The notes under the pieces are model-generated. The model was not told the DNA's origin and did no database searches. It saw nothing but the letters and a program-made list of their open reading frames with translations. Source: Eumeta japonica (Eukaryota > Arthropoda > Insecta > Lepidoptera > Psychidae). Taken from it: a stretch of DNA of 64,000 nucleotides. The position numbers and the translations under genes were made by a program. This document shows positions 10,860 to 22,560 of this stretch, one piece after another. The stretch spans positions 1,302,001-1,366,000 of the forward strand of contig BGZK01000009.1 of NCBI GenBank assembly GCA_005406025.1. Reading direction: 5' to 3'. How positions within the stretch are numbered: position 1 is the first letter of the stretch; the number at the start of each line of letters is the position of its first letter.

Positions 10860-11260
10860 ATATTGCTGTATATCATTATATATATTTATATCTTATTATA
10901 TATAGTTAGATCCTGCCAAAATTTGGATCTTATTATATCTAATTGTTTGGATCCAATTATATATGGCCAGATCTTATTATTTTTTCTCGGGTTGCTTATA
11001 AATATAAAATATTTTATAAGTCTCCGAGCGTTTAATACGAATATTTATATTATGATTATAAATATAAGATATTATATAGGTCTCCGAGTGTTTAATATGA
11101 TGCGAATATATTTATTTATTCTGGTTTTAAATGTAAGTCTCCAACTATAAGTCTCCAAATGTTTACGTACATTTTCATTTTCTTTGTAAATATAAAATAT
11201 TTTACAGATCTCCGAATGCTTTCGAATAGTTGTATTTTGTTTACAAGTTATTTACATAGT
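10860..11260 (+). repeat. Diverged copies of the 57-bp satellite and AT-rich motifs
   Basis: 'tataaatataaaatatttta' followed by 'taagtctccgagcgttta', and four further variants to about 11250, match the subunit of the array at 8190-8665 but are much more diverged. Preceding 'attatatatagttagatc' motifs match 8690-9010. The layout (satellite, AT-rich, transposase, AT-rich, satellite) suggests one composite element or an insertion into a satellite-bearing repeat. Confidence 0.75.
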
Positions 11261-11870
11261 ATTTACATAGCATTCGCAAATTATCATCACATTGCTCATT
11301 AGACGTATAGTCACTCAGTACATATCAATAAAGCAAACGCGAACAAGAGGTAGAAATTGACGGTGACGGTAACGCTGTTTCTAAGTTGCGAGTTAAGTAT
11401 GAGGACGGTCTCTAATATTACTCCCGGACGGCCGAGCGCGTAGCGATGTAAAGAAGCATTGCTTCAAAACGCGTAAACTGGTAGAATATCGATAAAAATA
11501 TGAGTAATTTATGTATTGCATTAAAATCTGAATACACGTGGCATTTTCCTTTTAAGTGTTTATATACTCATTTATCATTTTCAATGGAATATTACCTGTC
11601 TTGCCGTGTTGACGTCATTTCATCCCTAAATCAAAATGTATTACCCTAGATCATAGACAAGAGATAGACGCAGGGCGGAAAGAATGGACGTCAGGTTCGA
11701 TGTTCAGACACAAAGTATGATGAAGCGTGCAGGTCGGTGCGCGAATGCGCAAACTCAAATAACCCAAAAATCGTGGGCTGCTGCAGGATTAAGACAATTG
11801 AGATATCGATGAATCTAAAGATATCAATCAATTAAAAGAATCCAGTATCAGTATACTGGTTAAATTGATA
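11261..11870. other. Non-coding stretch
   Basis: A short CpG-richer patch lies at 11400-11470 ('cccggacggccgagcgcg'). Nothing else is recognised. Confidence 0.4.
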
Positions 11871-12278
11871 CTAAATCGTTGAGATGAACTCCGGCACCAC
11901 AAAGAAAGCCCCAGTAGATGATTTCCTCAGCTGTCCGGGCGTGTACGTGCTGATAGACAAGATAAATAATAATGTAATATCACAATGCCCACAAAAGCAA
12001 ATTCGGACAATACTACTCAACCTACATAAAAAAAAACAAACAGTGAGCGTACGCCCTTTACTTACAACAAAATCGCACAGTCCGGTACGTGAGGTCATAC
12101 CGACATCGGTGAGCACGTATGCGTTTCGATTTGAGGGTCCGCGACGTGAATGCGAAAGCGCCTGGGGTAGAAATATCCCAGCGTAAACGAATCGACGGCC
12201 TATTGTTGCAGAAATATCAGATATAGAGTCCGGACCGAATGAAGGCCGTATTGCAGAATTTGAATAAATGTTTTTCAT
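11871..12278 (-). other. Unrecognised ORF pair, possible exon
   Basis: A 135-codon minus-strand ORF (11871-12278) overlaps a 100-codon plus-strand ORF (11884-12186). Composition is more GC-rich than the neighbours. On the minus strand the ORF contains 'TTGTAAGTAAAG' (plus 12064-12075), a good splice-donor match, and another 'CCGGTAAGTT' lies upstream at plus 12351-12360. The predicted peptides match no family I know. It may be a host exon, an old domestication or chance. The strand is not decided. Confidence 0.25.
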
Positions 12279-13323
12279 CGGCGCAAGTCCCTTCGAACGA
12301 TATATTTCAGGTCGAAAATCATTCGAACTAAACAGTTTTCAATAAAAAAAAACTTACCGGAGTGACGAATGCGTTTTGCGATTTCTAAATAACAAAAGGT
12401 AGCTTTTTAGCAAAAAAAAAAGATACGAAGTAGTTATAGCAATGTTTATTCAAATTCTATAAGAATGAATAAAAAATATCTGTACGATTTACTTTGAAGG
12501 AAACTAAAAGCCCTAACTCCTTTCCAATATACTACAACTATTTGTAAAGTTTTTAATCGGTCACTGTTAGATATGACGGTTTAGATAATTACATACATGA
12601 TACATATTGTTTATACCACAAACGCAGTATGACATTACATTTAGTTCAAGGTGAAGAAGATTGATTGGGTATAAATATATAATCATCTTTCAAAGTTTGT
12701 AACATATTTATTTTTGTCATGGTGTCAATTCTTTATTGGCATTCTATTGTGTGAGACGCTAATTCGCGGAGTCCATAATAGACGATCGCCTGCAACATGC
12801 ATTAAAATGCAGCATGCAACCCACCGCTGACCCTCGAATCTGTTCTTCCACTATAAATCCCTGTCAAAAAAAAGAATATTGATTCATAAGGATTGACAGA
12901 TATCGAATACCTAAATAAGTGTTAATTTTTTTAATTATCTTAGTCCGCTAATTGTTATATTGTTAATTTCTACGTACGTTTCATGCCAACTATACACATC
13001 CTCAGGAAATTGCCGACAGTCACATCCACCAGGGCGTTAAGTGCGTAAGGAGAGTTAAAAACCGACAATGCGGACCCAACCTCCTCATATGAAATGCAGT
13101 CACACAATACGCCAAAGGGTGACAAAAGCATCCTTACCAGCAGTCACAGACCAATATATATTATTATTATCTTTATGTTTTAACATTTCGAAAGATTCCA
13201 AAACATTTAAACGTATCCCTTTCCCAACACGTATAAAACATCGAACTTGAGATCGTTATTGACCTTATGACCGGTTTCCATTAAATGTTTAGGCCGAAAA
13301 GGCCGAAATATGTTTTTTCTTCT
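12279..13323. other. AT-rich non-coding stretch
   Basis: It holds one small repeat copy (12749-12820). From 13301 'ggccgaaatatgtt' appears, which is repeated inverted at 13370-13383 inside the GIY-YIG fragment. Confidence 0.45.
12749..12820 (+). repeat. Small MITE-like repeat, partner at 16669-16776
   Basis: 'tgtgtgagacgctaattcgc' and 'gtccataatagacg', followed by 'ctgcaacatgc', align with 16669-16776. This copy is shorter and has a less complete hairpin. Confidence 0.6.
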
Positions 13324-13419
13324 ATATATATAGAACAAAGCGGGTGTTGTTTTGAAACTAGATACAAAGAACATATTTCGGCCTTTAAAAATAATGAATC
13401 AGACAGATCTCAATGTTTT
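13324..13419 (+). pseudogene. GIY-YIG endonuclease fragment (Penelope-like?)
   Basis: One frame without stops reads 'IYIEQSGCCFETRYKEH' and then 'ISAFKNNESDRS'. This is close to the 'YIGQ(T/S)GR.F.TRYKEH' segment of GIY-YIG endonucleases carried by Penelope-like elements. The glycine of YIG is replaced by Glu (GAA), which would inactivate it. No 'GIY' half and no RT are recognisable around it, so only about 32 codons are supported. It could also come from another GIY-YIG protein. Confidence 0.5.
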
Positions 13420-14410
13420 ATATAAATTTACATTCATCACAAGTTTATTTGTAAATTCCGGATTTTTTATTACTGTGCAGTGTATCTTTATCGTTACATA
13501 ATTTTTTAAATTGTTATTTGTTTTAAAGGCCATATAAATATATTTTTTTAATAATTATGAAATTGTCTCCGAAAATGTACCATAATATGTTAAGCTAGCT
13601 ACATATATTTTTTTGGTCTTTTAATCGTGTTAGATAGATACTGTTCCTTACAAGACTTTTTTGCTTTTTACTAATGAGTCTGTCAATACATTTTTTGCCA
13701 TATCCGTTTGCCAATGCTATATTGCAAATGGCAAATGGTATTTAATTCTAATGAAAAATTAAAAGTACGCAATTTCTTTTATTCATTAGGAAAACAATAG
13801 ATATGATTCACTAATTCTACAAAGTTCTACAAATCCACAAAACCATATATATATCTTTGTGTGTATACTTTTCAACGCAATGATTACTAAAGTTGTAACA
13901 ATATTAAAATGCAGTATTAATATTTAAAGCATGGGTTCCTTATTAAAATCCATCCATTATTTTCCAGATACTGGAACTTGTTTTTAGAAAATCGGTAGCG
14001 CGATTGGCAAACCTATATTTATCCTCAAGTTTATCATATTAAGTGGCATCAGATGAAAGTAGCAAGACGTTTAGCTGACCAATGAATGGCTACAGTTCAA
14101 TACTAATGATCTTGACAGGGCTTTAATAGGAGACAGTTGTTACGTATACAAGGCTTTGAATAAAGTTTGAATGTTCAATGTATAATTTCGTATTCATAGA
14201 CTGTGCAACCTTTATTGATACGAATACTCTGTTAGTTGACTAGCAAGAGTTAATTTGCTTAGCCAATGAAAAATTCAATTTATATATTATTGTATTTTGT
14301 TGTAGTTTATGAGTTTATATGATCATTTATATTTTGTTTAGTTTTTCTGGCTTTTATTATTATTGTGTTGTTCTAGCTTTTTTTATTTTGTTAATAATAA
14401 TATATAATAA
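13420..14410. other. AT-rich non-coding stretch
   Basis: No gene, RNA or clear repeat is seen. Confidence 0.45.
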
Positions 14411-14545
14411 TACAAATTTACGCCTATTTCCCAGAAATATAGGTAGAGACTTTATAAATTTCCACATAGTATGATCTTTGCATATTTCTTATACTTCATT
14501 AACATCCAACAATCTTTATATGCAAATTCGTCAGTTTCGGGTTCA
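14411..14545 (+). repeat. Lepidopteran-type dispersed repeat, copy 1
   Basis: 'acgcctatttcccagaaata' followed by 'taggtagagac' and 'caaattcgtcagtttcgggt' aligns over about 125 bases with 62981-63110 in the same orientation. I recognise the pattern (cgcct..tttcc..gg.aggcagagac...gcaagctcg.cggtttcggg) as a common lepidopteran repeat. This is from general knowledge and was not aligned. Confidence 0.7.
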
Positions 14546-16668
14546 AATTTGGCTTTTTTTTATTAAAAAAAGGCCAAACCATCTCTATTTTATATATATA
14601 GTTTTATTTATATACAGTTTCATTTATTATTTTTTTTAATTAAAATATATTACATTTGTTTTTTAGTAGTTGATCTATGTGGCTTGAAATAACCTATTGA
14701 ACGATTTAGCCACCATATGATTTGATCCCGTTGACAATAATGACGTATATTAATATGTACCCGCCCTCCGCCTGACTCTGCTACAAATTATTACATGATA
14801 TGTGTTTAATATGTATACAGGATGATAACATAATAAATTATAATACAAATGAATATTGTTTTATTACTATCATTACATTATTTTATAGATATTAAAGTAT
14901 TTTTTTTAAATCCTGAAACAAACATTTATCTCATTGTTTGTTCATCGCTCAGTTGTGGGTAAGTAATTATATACTTATCTACAACTGAGTCGATAGCTTT
15001 GAAATCTTCACCTACACCTTACTGACACTTTCAGGTTCGGAACATTACGCACATAATGCCCACACGGCTACCATATTGTGGGAAAATTGTTGCAACATTG
15101 TGGTAACTTCATTGCGGTGTTATCGTAGTAACATTGTACAACGTCCTAATGGTCACATTACGCTGGTACTGAAATAAAATTTCAGTGATATGGCATGCTT
15201 TGCTGGATATTTGGATTTATTTTCAGGTAATCTTTTTGCTGTATCCCTTATCCAGCGTTTTAGTGGTGCGGCCCTTGCGCAGCGAATTTTCAAACTAAAC
15301 AAAACATGAAACCCGAGTTCATGTACATTAGAGAAGATCGGAAGTTAAAATTAGGAAATAAAGCTTTCGGTTCCGGTTCACTACTTTGCCGATTTGAATG
15401 TCCACGTGTTTGAAGTTATACCTAGCTATTTTGTCATGTCGAAAGAAAGTTGTAAAACACAATACAGGGGTACCGTACCATCAAACCTGGCACCGAGACG
15501 TTTGTTATCAAAGGTACATCGGTTGACTTCACGCATGTGGTGGATTCGTTGGACATCACCTAAGACTACATTATTAGAAACATTGTAAAATTATATTTTT
15601 TATAAGTGAGTAAGACTACGTAGTACATCCTGAAAAGAATTAAAATTCTCCCAGATTCAAATATTTATTCAGAAATTTAAATAACAAACATATGAAATAA
15701 GAAACGACATATTTTATTTGTTTAACAACGAATTAATTCAATTCAATATTTTCTAATTCAAAGGAAAATAGGCTCCACAGTCGCTATATCACTTTCAGTT
15801 TTAATTACGTTAACGAAATTATGTGATGGGAATTAAATCACATATATAATTACATGATAGAAATTTGGTTTCATGCAGTTATTCAAACATAAATTGTACG
15901 ACGTAGCTCGAAATCGTTATGTTTGTATTAATTTTTCAAACATACTGAAAAATATTATATATAATGTGTGTACTTAATATATATATACATATGGCTACTT
16001 TTTCACGAAGAACAATTTTCAATAAAATTACATTTTGTCTGATGCTTGCCTCATAACGAGATACAGTGTGAACCAACGATTAACAGCATTTGTATGTTTT
16101 AGGTATATCTAAAACCAGCGATAACGGTTTCGATTCTAATTCGATCTCGATTTAATTGCCACACTGATTCCAATTCCATTCCGGCAGATGTGATTAAAAA
16201 CTTGAACGTTCATTCACAATATTTCTTAACTAGCAAAGTAGCCGTCGACATTTTCGCTTTCTCAAAAGCCATTGTTATAGGCGCATTTGTACAGTATACC
16301 AACAATACACCGACAACAAAACTTGGGATTGCGTGATACCCGTTTCTAAACAAATGTCTCGAGGGCTTTTTATTTTAAGAATTGATTATCGTACGACTAT
16401 AGTTCCTTTATTCAACATTGATGTACAGAATAAGCAACTTCCACAAATACGTCGATCAGTTTGACCTGTCGCTGAATAAACATTTGTAGTTTTAGTTAAA
16501 CGTCATTAAATGCCAATACTTTATACTAATTACTAACACATTTTAGGATCTATATAAAACATCAATCGCGTAAGTGTTCTTTAAAAGCTAATCGTTCCGT
16601 ATGTCTGATATTTAAAATTTATAATGTTTTAGTTTACTCAGTTTGCTCTAAAGCTCTAAATATTTTAT
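14546..16668. other. AT-rich non-coding stretch
   Basis: It contains a hairpin at 14949-14990 and a run of degenerate 'acattgtggtaac' motifs near 15065-15145. A 64-codon ORF at 15394-15588 is unrecognised and probably spurious. Confidence 0.45.
14949..14990. repeat. Imperfect 19-bp hairpin
   Basis: 'ctcagttgtgggtaagtaa' and 'atacttatctacaactgag' pair at 16 or 17 of 19 positions with a short AT loop. Confidence 0.7.
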
Positions 16669-16776
16669 GGTGTGAGATGTTAATTCACAGAAATCCATAA
16701 TTAGACGCTTGTCTGCAGCATGTGTCAACATACAGCGTGCTGCATCTTGACGCATGCTGCAGTTAAGCGTCTATAG
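16669..16776. repeat. MITE-like foldback
   Basis: 'ttagacgcttgtctgcagcatg' on the left pairs imperfectly with 'catgctgcagttaagcgtcta' on the right, forming a foldback of about 75 bases preceded by 'ggtgtgagatgttaattc'. The same head and part of the stem are at 12749-12820. Confidence 0.65.
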
Positions 16777-17755
16777 AATCTCTATTTGATTAGTTTTAAC
16801 AATTTCTAGTTCAAATAAAATTTTTCAAACCAACATACGTATCCGATTATTTATAACTTCACGTCGCAGTTGCTAAACATTTGAAATATTGATATTCAAC
16901 AACACAGAACGTGCATTACCACCTACACCGTTAGTAAACTTTGAGGTTATTTATATGGACGTTTAGAATAGGAAAAGTTTTATTCCCAACATACCCAAAG
17001 GGCCCTAAAATGTATATACATAAAATATGCGAGCTAAACGCAAATCAGGTCATCGCGTTTTGATGTCCTAAGCAAAAATTTTCCAAACGAACGAATTTTT
17101 ATTTTACATATTCCATAATGTTCTACTAAAAAAATAAACTATCAATCAATTAAAGCGTCGTTTATTTAATCACGCAAATCAAAGTTCTTAATAGTACCCA
17201 CGTCAAAGGTCAGACCAGAAAGCGACATTAATATAAGTTAATTATTTGTTTGATAACCCGAAGCTACGAGGCATGACCTAAATTGAAGGAGTTATTCCCT
17301 TGTCTGGACACAACTATTCAGGATAGGTCGTTGGGTGCCACCGATAAAGGTTTCTCGAGTAATTTGTTTACGTAATTAATGATTGCGTAACTCCTACACA
17401 TCGATTCGTCTAATAGCACTAAAATAATTTTTATGAAACTAAAATTACCGAATACTGATTGTCCGCTAGTCTGTTTTAGACGTTTTCACTTGATAAATAA
17501 ATTACTGTTCTACATGTAGGAGCTTTAAAATTGGAAAGCATATACCATAATTTACAAAACTGATATTTACAACTTTTACCAACTTATAATTAAAAAGTAC
17601 CGGGTATTTTTAATTTTCATTACTGGAAATCTGCCGCTTATTTTCGAATTCCATTTAGTTAAAACCGTTGTGCGAACATTTGAAATTCATAATTAAAACT
17701 TACGATAGATATGTAAAATTATTAACAAGCTAGGGATTTCGTATATAATTAACTG
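16777..17755. other. AT-rich non-coding stretch
   Basis: No supported gene, RNA or repeat. Confidence 0.45.
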
Positions 17756-17995
17756 CTTGATTGACGCAGTTGGTGCGCTGGGAGCGTGAGTTTGATCCCA
17801 CAGAAGACAAACATTTATTTGATTAAAAATTAATGTTTGTCTTGAGTCTGAGTGTCTCTATGTATTATATGTATATATTTACAAAAAAAAGTATTCATGT
17901 ATAATATGAACTATTTAGTACCTATAATACAAACCTCGTTGCTTATTTTGGGACCAGATGGTGGTCTATCTATGTCCGAAGATATTATATTATTG
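17756..17995 (+). mobile_element. tRNA-derived SINE, degraded
   Basis: The head 'ttgacgcagttggtgcgctg' and 'gtgagtttgatccca' resemble tRNA A and B boxes. They are followed by 'acagaagacaaacatttatttgatt', 'gtctgagtgtc', 'cctcgttgcttattttggga' and 'ccagatggtg'. I recognise this order of motifs from lepidopteran SINEs. The A/B boxes are mutated, so it is not a functional tRNA. Confidence 0.65.
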
Positions 17996-18364
17996 TATTA
18001 ATTTAGTATAGTACAATTATTATATTGTACTGTGCGATTTAATTCAAGACTTCGTACTTTTATAAAAAACTCCATATTAACATTTTATTCAGTAAACACT
18101 TCAACACCTCTTTATACAATACAGAAAATAAACTTTTGAAATTTTTGAGTAGCGCGTACATATTCTGTATTTTTATTTTAATTGAATTTGCTAATGATTT
18201 TCTTATTTTTAAGTTCGTTTTTATTCAAAAAAAAAAAAAATTAGGAAAATGATTTTATAATAGCTAAAAATAACCATCAATGTTTTAGATTCCCATTTAT
18301 ATAAATAGGGTGCTGATATTTATGCCATGAGGATTTTATATGTCAAACTCCGTTCTGCAACGAA

Positions 18365-18680
18365 AAATATCTTTAAAATGGTTGACCCTGCAGGCCATTC
18401 CTAAAACTATCCGCTATGATATTTATCGATGTGTCTTTAAGATCCTTGAGTTATAAATATTGTCTATGATTTTTTGAGCTAACAAATATGATAGACGGGT
18501 GAATCTTCAGGCCATTCCTGAAATCCCTTACTGCTATCGAGCTCAAAGCGTTCAAAAATAAACTACCAATAAATTATTAAGTTCATTACGGTAAAGATAC
18601 TTATGTGCTTTTTAAGTTTCTCCGAGCTCAAATATATAATTCTAATACGTTTTCAGCTATTGTAACACCTCAAAATGAAC
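18365..18680. repeat. R1 composite repeat, copy C left arm
   Basis: 'ggttgaccctgcaggccatt', 'ccgctatgatatttatcgatgt' and 'tttctccgagctcaaatata' match the left arm of copy B (5050-5340) and the inverted right arm. The rest of the copy appears to resume near 19860, after about 1.2 kb of unrelated sequence. Confidence 0.6.
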
Positions 18681-19859
18681 ATCAGTGTTTACTAAAAGAA
18701 TTGAATTTCTCTCATAATGATAATTTGATAACAGTTTTTGAACGAGATGTCATAGTGTTATTCTGATGGTACCATAATCCGTTTTGATTAAAAGTAAAAG
18801 ACCATTTTGGCATTTATTACTCGATTCTGTCGATGGATCATAAAAAAAAAGAAATGTAAAAGCATCTGTTTTGCGTAATCGTCAATGTCATTCAATCTTC
18901 CATTAGATTAATCTGTCATATCGAAGATCACGTTTTAAAATACAAAAAATTGTGCGTATTCTGTTTGGAAAAGCGTCAGGACAGGCATTGGGAAAACGGA
19001 ATTGCTCTCGTAATGCAATAATTAGTGAATCTACTCTTGTCTAATATTAACTTAAATATTAGCACTTGTTTAGTATTAACAAGTAAAATACGAAGGTTTG
19101 ATAAGAGAAATGATTTTGTGAAATATGCTGTTCCGTTTATAATCAGTGGCACGTGTCTATGGTGGTTTTAGGATCCTTTTCTTCACCCCTGCAAGAACGG
19201 ATAACTGATGTTGTGATGCGCAGACACCGGTTAGGAAGTGCACAGCGTCCAATTCCAGAGGCAGCCTTAGTCCGCAAAATTTTGCTAAAATACATCTGCC
19301 TCCACAGCCCACTGCCAAGATTCCATCACATCAGATGAGAGCCCAAGCATAACTAATTAATAAACTGTAAGTGGGAAGTGAACCTAATTCAATGTTCGAA
19401 ATCATGTACCTTAATCTTTTTGTACAACATTGATCGCCTTTATCAGCTCTACATATAAAGAAACTCTGTCAAATCCATCTGAACATTTAATTGTGAATAT
19501 CATCAAGTTTATTTTTTAATCAACCTATTATGAAATTTTCATAGATAGTTTTTATTATGTATATTTTCGCGGTACTTGCTGTCAGGTGGCGTCCATTACA
19601 TTATGATTGTGTATAAAATGTTTATTACCGGTTATAATTGATAAAACAATTAGGTATTTTAGGCGTAAGGTGAAACCTTATGATATGTCAGAGGTCTTAT
19701 AAAAAAAGTCATACTTTCTTAATCTCATGTGTCTTTGAATACAATTAAATACTGTTTTTTTATATTTATATACCTTTCATTTCTTTTTGCTTTATAACTC
19801 GCTTTTGAACAATGTAACCTTGCAATCTTCAAGTTCAAAAATTTATACATGTACAAAAC
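18681..19859. other. Sequence separating R1 copy C arm and body
   Basis: It includes a 61-codon ORF at 19153-19338 whose peptide I do not recognise. The 19150-19340 part is less AT-rich than its surroundings. It could be an inserted element, but no terminal repeats are visible. Confidence 0.35.
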
Positions 19860-20660
19860 ACTTTTTTTTAAACTTTTCTGCTACTATGTTTTTCAAATGC
19901 GTTGTTTGATTTTTATCTCCTATATGGTATCCGAGACAATTTTCTAAACAGAAAAATACGAGCGAGTACCAGACATCATTCCATCCAATTATTTAAGAAA
20001 AATTTTTTTTTCGAATTCTTTGTTCACAATTGCTCTCGAGCAAACCAACCGATGTTTCTGTAATTTACAACGATCGACGTTTTTTAAAGAAAACTACTCG
20101 TTAGATTTTAGAATTTATCGGTAGAGTAGTATTAAAAATATTCTTAAAAGCGCTTTTTAAAAGATTTATCTCCAAAAATATCTCTTAAGCAGATTAACCA
20201 ATTTTTATGCATTTAGTAACGATCAATGTTATTTTCTAAGAAGAACAACTGGATAGGTGTTATAGATTTATCGATAGAGCAGCTTATAAAATATTTAAAA
20301 ATAAATTATTAAAAATTTTCCTCTAATCATATCTTCTAAACAAATAAACCGATTTTTATTCCGTTTACGGCAGTCGATGCAACTGTTTGAGGAAAAGATC
20401 TGATTAGATTTTGGTATAGATCGGTATAGTACCTAGATTAAAAATTATTTCAAAAAAACATTATTCTGAAAACTTTATTTTTGCGATTCCTCAAAACCTA
20501 CCGAGCGAAATTAGTTCACATTTTTTAACATTCCGCTTTCATGTAATTTTTTTATAGAATTTGAATGTTACTGTTTTCAATTCGATTTTCGAAAATCGAG
20601 TTTTCACCAGATCTTGACGTTTTAGGATTCCAAGAATCTATTTCGACCATTTTACGAGTG

Positions 20661-20731
<71 letters not shown>

Positions 20732-20935
20732 TGTGTGCGTGCGTGCGTGCGTGTGTGTGTGTGTCTATCTATCTATATACATTGAACGATGAACTATTTA
20801 CCACAAACTAGCGGCTTTTGAAGGGGTTTTAGTCTATTTAAAATTTCTGTAAATTCATCGTTTTAGGCAATTACCACTTTACAAGTTTCCTCTGGGTTTT
20901 TGGCCACCTTTTTTCAAATTCGAATATATCTCTAA
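19860..20935. repeat. R1 composite repeat, copy C body
   Basis: Three ~150-bp monomers near 20048, 20200 and 20350 ('accgattttta..c.gtttac.gc..tcgatg') are in the orientation opposite to copy A. They are followed by the leader 'aaaatcgagttttcaccagatctt' (20595) and a long GT/GTGC tract. The order monomer-leader-GT here and leader-GT-monomer in copy A together give a symmetrical consensus. The right end meets the 3' end of a LINE at about 20938. Confidence 0.6.
20662..20775. repeat. (GT)n / (GTGC)n / (CTAT)n compound microsatellite
   Basis: A pure GT tract passes into 'gtgcgtgc' repeats and back to GT, then to 'ctatctatctata'. The 75-codon ORF across it (poly-Val/Cys/Arg) is an artefact. Confidence 0.95.
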
Positions 20936-20937
20936 AT

Positions 20938-22560
20938 CAAAGATTATGAAGAACACTTGAAATACGTCAATACATCAAGAATTTACATATTAATATTCAG
21001 CTTGCCACTTTACTACTCGTTCGGAAGGCAGTTTTTTCTCAAGAAGACAGAGCAAGAAACCTGAGGGTAGCTCTTTTCAACTTTAAATACGTTATATTAT
21101 ACAATCAAACATATCTAAATTTATAGTATAAAGAAACAAACCCGCTAGAAGACGAGCTGGTTAAGCCCATGAATATTTATCCTCTAAATATTCATAAATT
21201 GTAATTATTCATAAACCTTTTTTTAACAAGCGATTGCTTACTAATGATTTTAAATTTGTTTAAGGATAGATTTTGTATATTTTCAACGTACTTCAACGTA
21301 TGCGAACTCAGAGCCCCCTAAATGAATGACTTTGTGTAGTCGACTCATATGCAAACACAGTTTATTTTTATTTCTAATATTGAATTTAAGTCTATAACTA
21401 TTTTTCTTAAAAAGTTTTATATTCCTTTTTACATTTATTAAATTTTCTTATATAAATCGAGACCACAGAGATAATATTCCAATTTTTTAAAACTTAGTTC
21501 TAAGTTCTTAGTTCGCTTTTGTAGTACGAAAATTCTATCAAAATTGGGGAAGTTATCACACAGTAAAATGTCGTATGACATTAATCTATAAAAACAGCCA
21601 AAATAGACCAATCATAGGGTTTGGATACCTGACATATTTCTAATCTTTTTAACCGCACGTGCAGCATAACTAACTCTTTTCACCAACATACTGATATGAA
21701 GACCCAATTGAAACCTGTTATTCAGAGTGATTCCCAAGAATATAGTAGTATTAACAAATTCCAATTACTCATTACGTAATAAAATGGTGTCACATCCATT
21801 TTTTACATTCAGAACTGAAAATTTTACATATTTCGTTTTCTTTGTATTGAAAAGGAAATTATTCCCAGTATTCCAGTTTTCTACTTTCGAGATAGCAATG
21901 TTCACATCGTCATAGATGATTTATTGTTTTTCACTATAAATAACAATGAAGTATCAACTGCGAATAGTACTATTTCATAAATACCACCAACAATATTGAA
22001 TAAGTCATTAATATAAACTAAAAACAGAAACGGACCTAGGACTGATCCTTGTGATACCCTCATGCGGACCACAAATCCTGATGATTTTATCCCATTAATA
22101 TCAATCTTCTGAATCCTGTTATTCAAATATAATTTCAGAAGGCCATTTGCCAGGCAAGTAACCCCATAATGACATAGCTTTCCCATAGAAATTCTGTGAT
22201 TTACACAATCAAATGCCTTAGAGAGATCACAAAACACTCCCAACACGTCTTATAAGTCCTCCCAGACTTCGAAAATTAGTTGAACAAATCCAACACCGAT
22301 GCAAATTGTTGAACAACCCCGCAACCCAACTGTTTTCTGGACATTAAGTTGTTACTATAAAAACGTGACAACAGTTGATTTTAAATAAAATTTTAAAAGA
22401 CTTTACTCAATTTCGCTAGTATGGATAGAGATCTAAAGTTGCTGAGGTTTAATTAACTACAGTCTTTAAATATAGGGATTATTTTACTTTGTTTCATCAG
22501 ATCGGGTAACACGCCATCATCGGGAAACAGCCAGATACCTATTAAAGATAATATCCAAAT
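20938..22560 (-). pseudogene. Jockey-like non-LTR retrotransposon (LINE), 5'-truncated
   Basis: Read on the minus strand, frames joined by several breaks follow reverse transcriptase order: 'GVLPDLMKQSKIIPIFK' (near 22460), 'FVQLIFEVWEDL' (a TAA follows), 'GVFCDLSKAFDCVNH', 'GSVLGPFLFLVYINDL', 'YEIVLFAVDTSLLF', then 'FNTKKTKYVKFSVLN', 'TTIFLGITLNNRFQLG', 'AARAVKKIRNMSG', 'DRIFVLQKRTKN' and 'NIQNLSLNKFKIISK' towards 21230. The usual F(A)DD catalytic pair reads FAVD (Val codon 21956-21958), so the enzyme would be dead even without the stops. The likely 3' UTR runs to about 20938, ending in a tail like 'aatctttgattt'. Clade assignment is by motif memory; Jockey is favoured and CR1 is possible. 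Confidence 0.85.

Noticed and set aside
20565..20792. 75-codon Cys/Val-rich ORF
   Set aside because: It is the translation of a GT/GTGC microsatellite.
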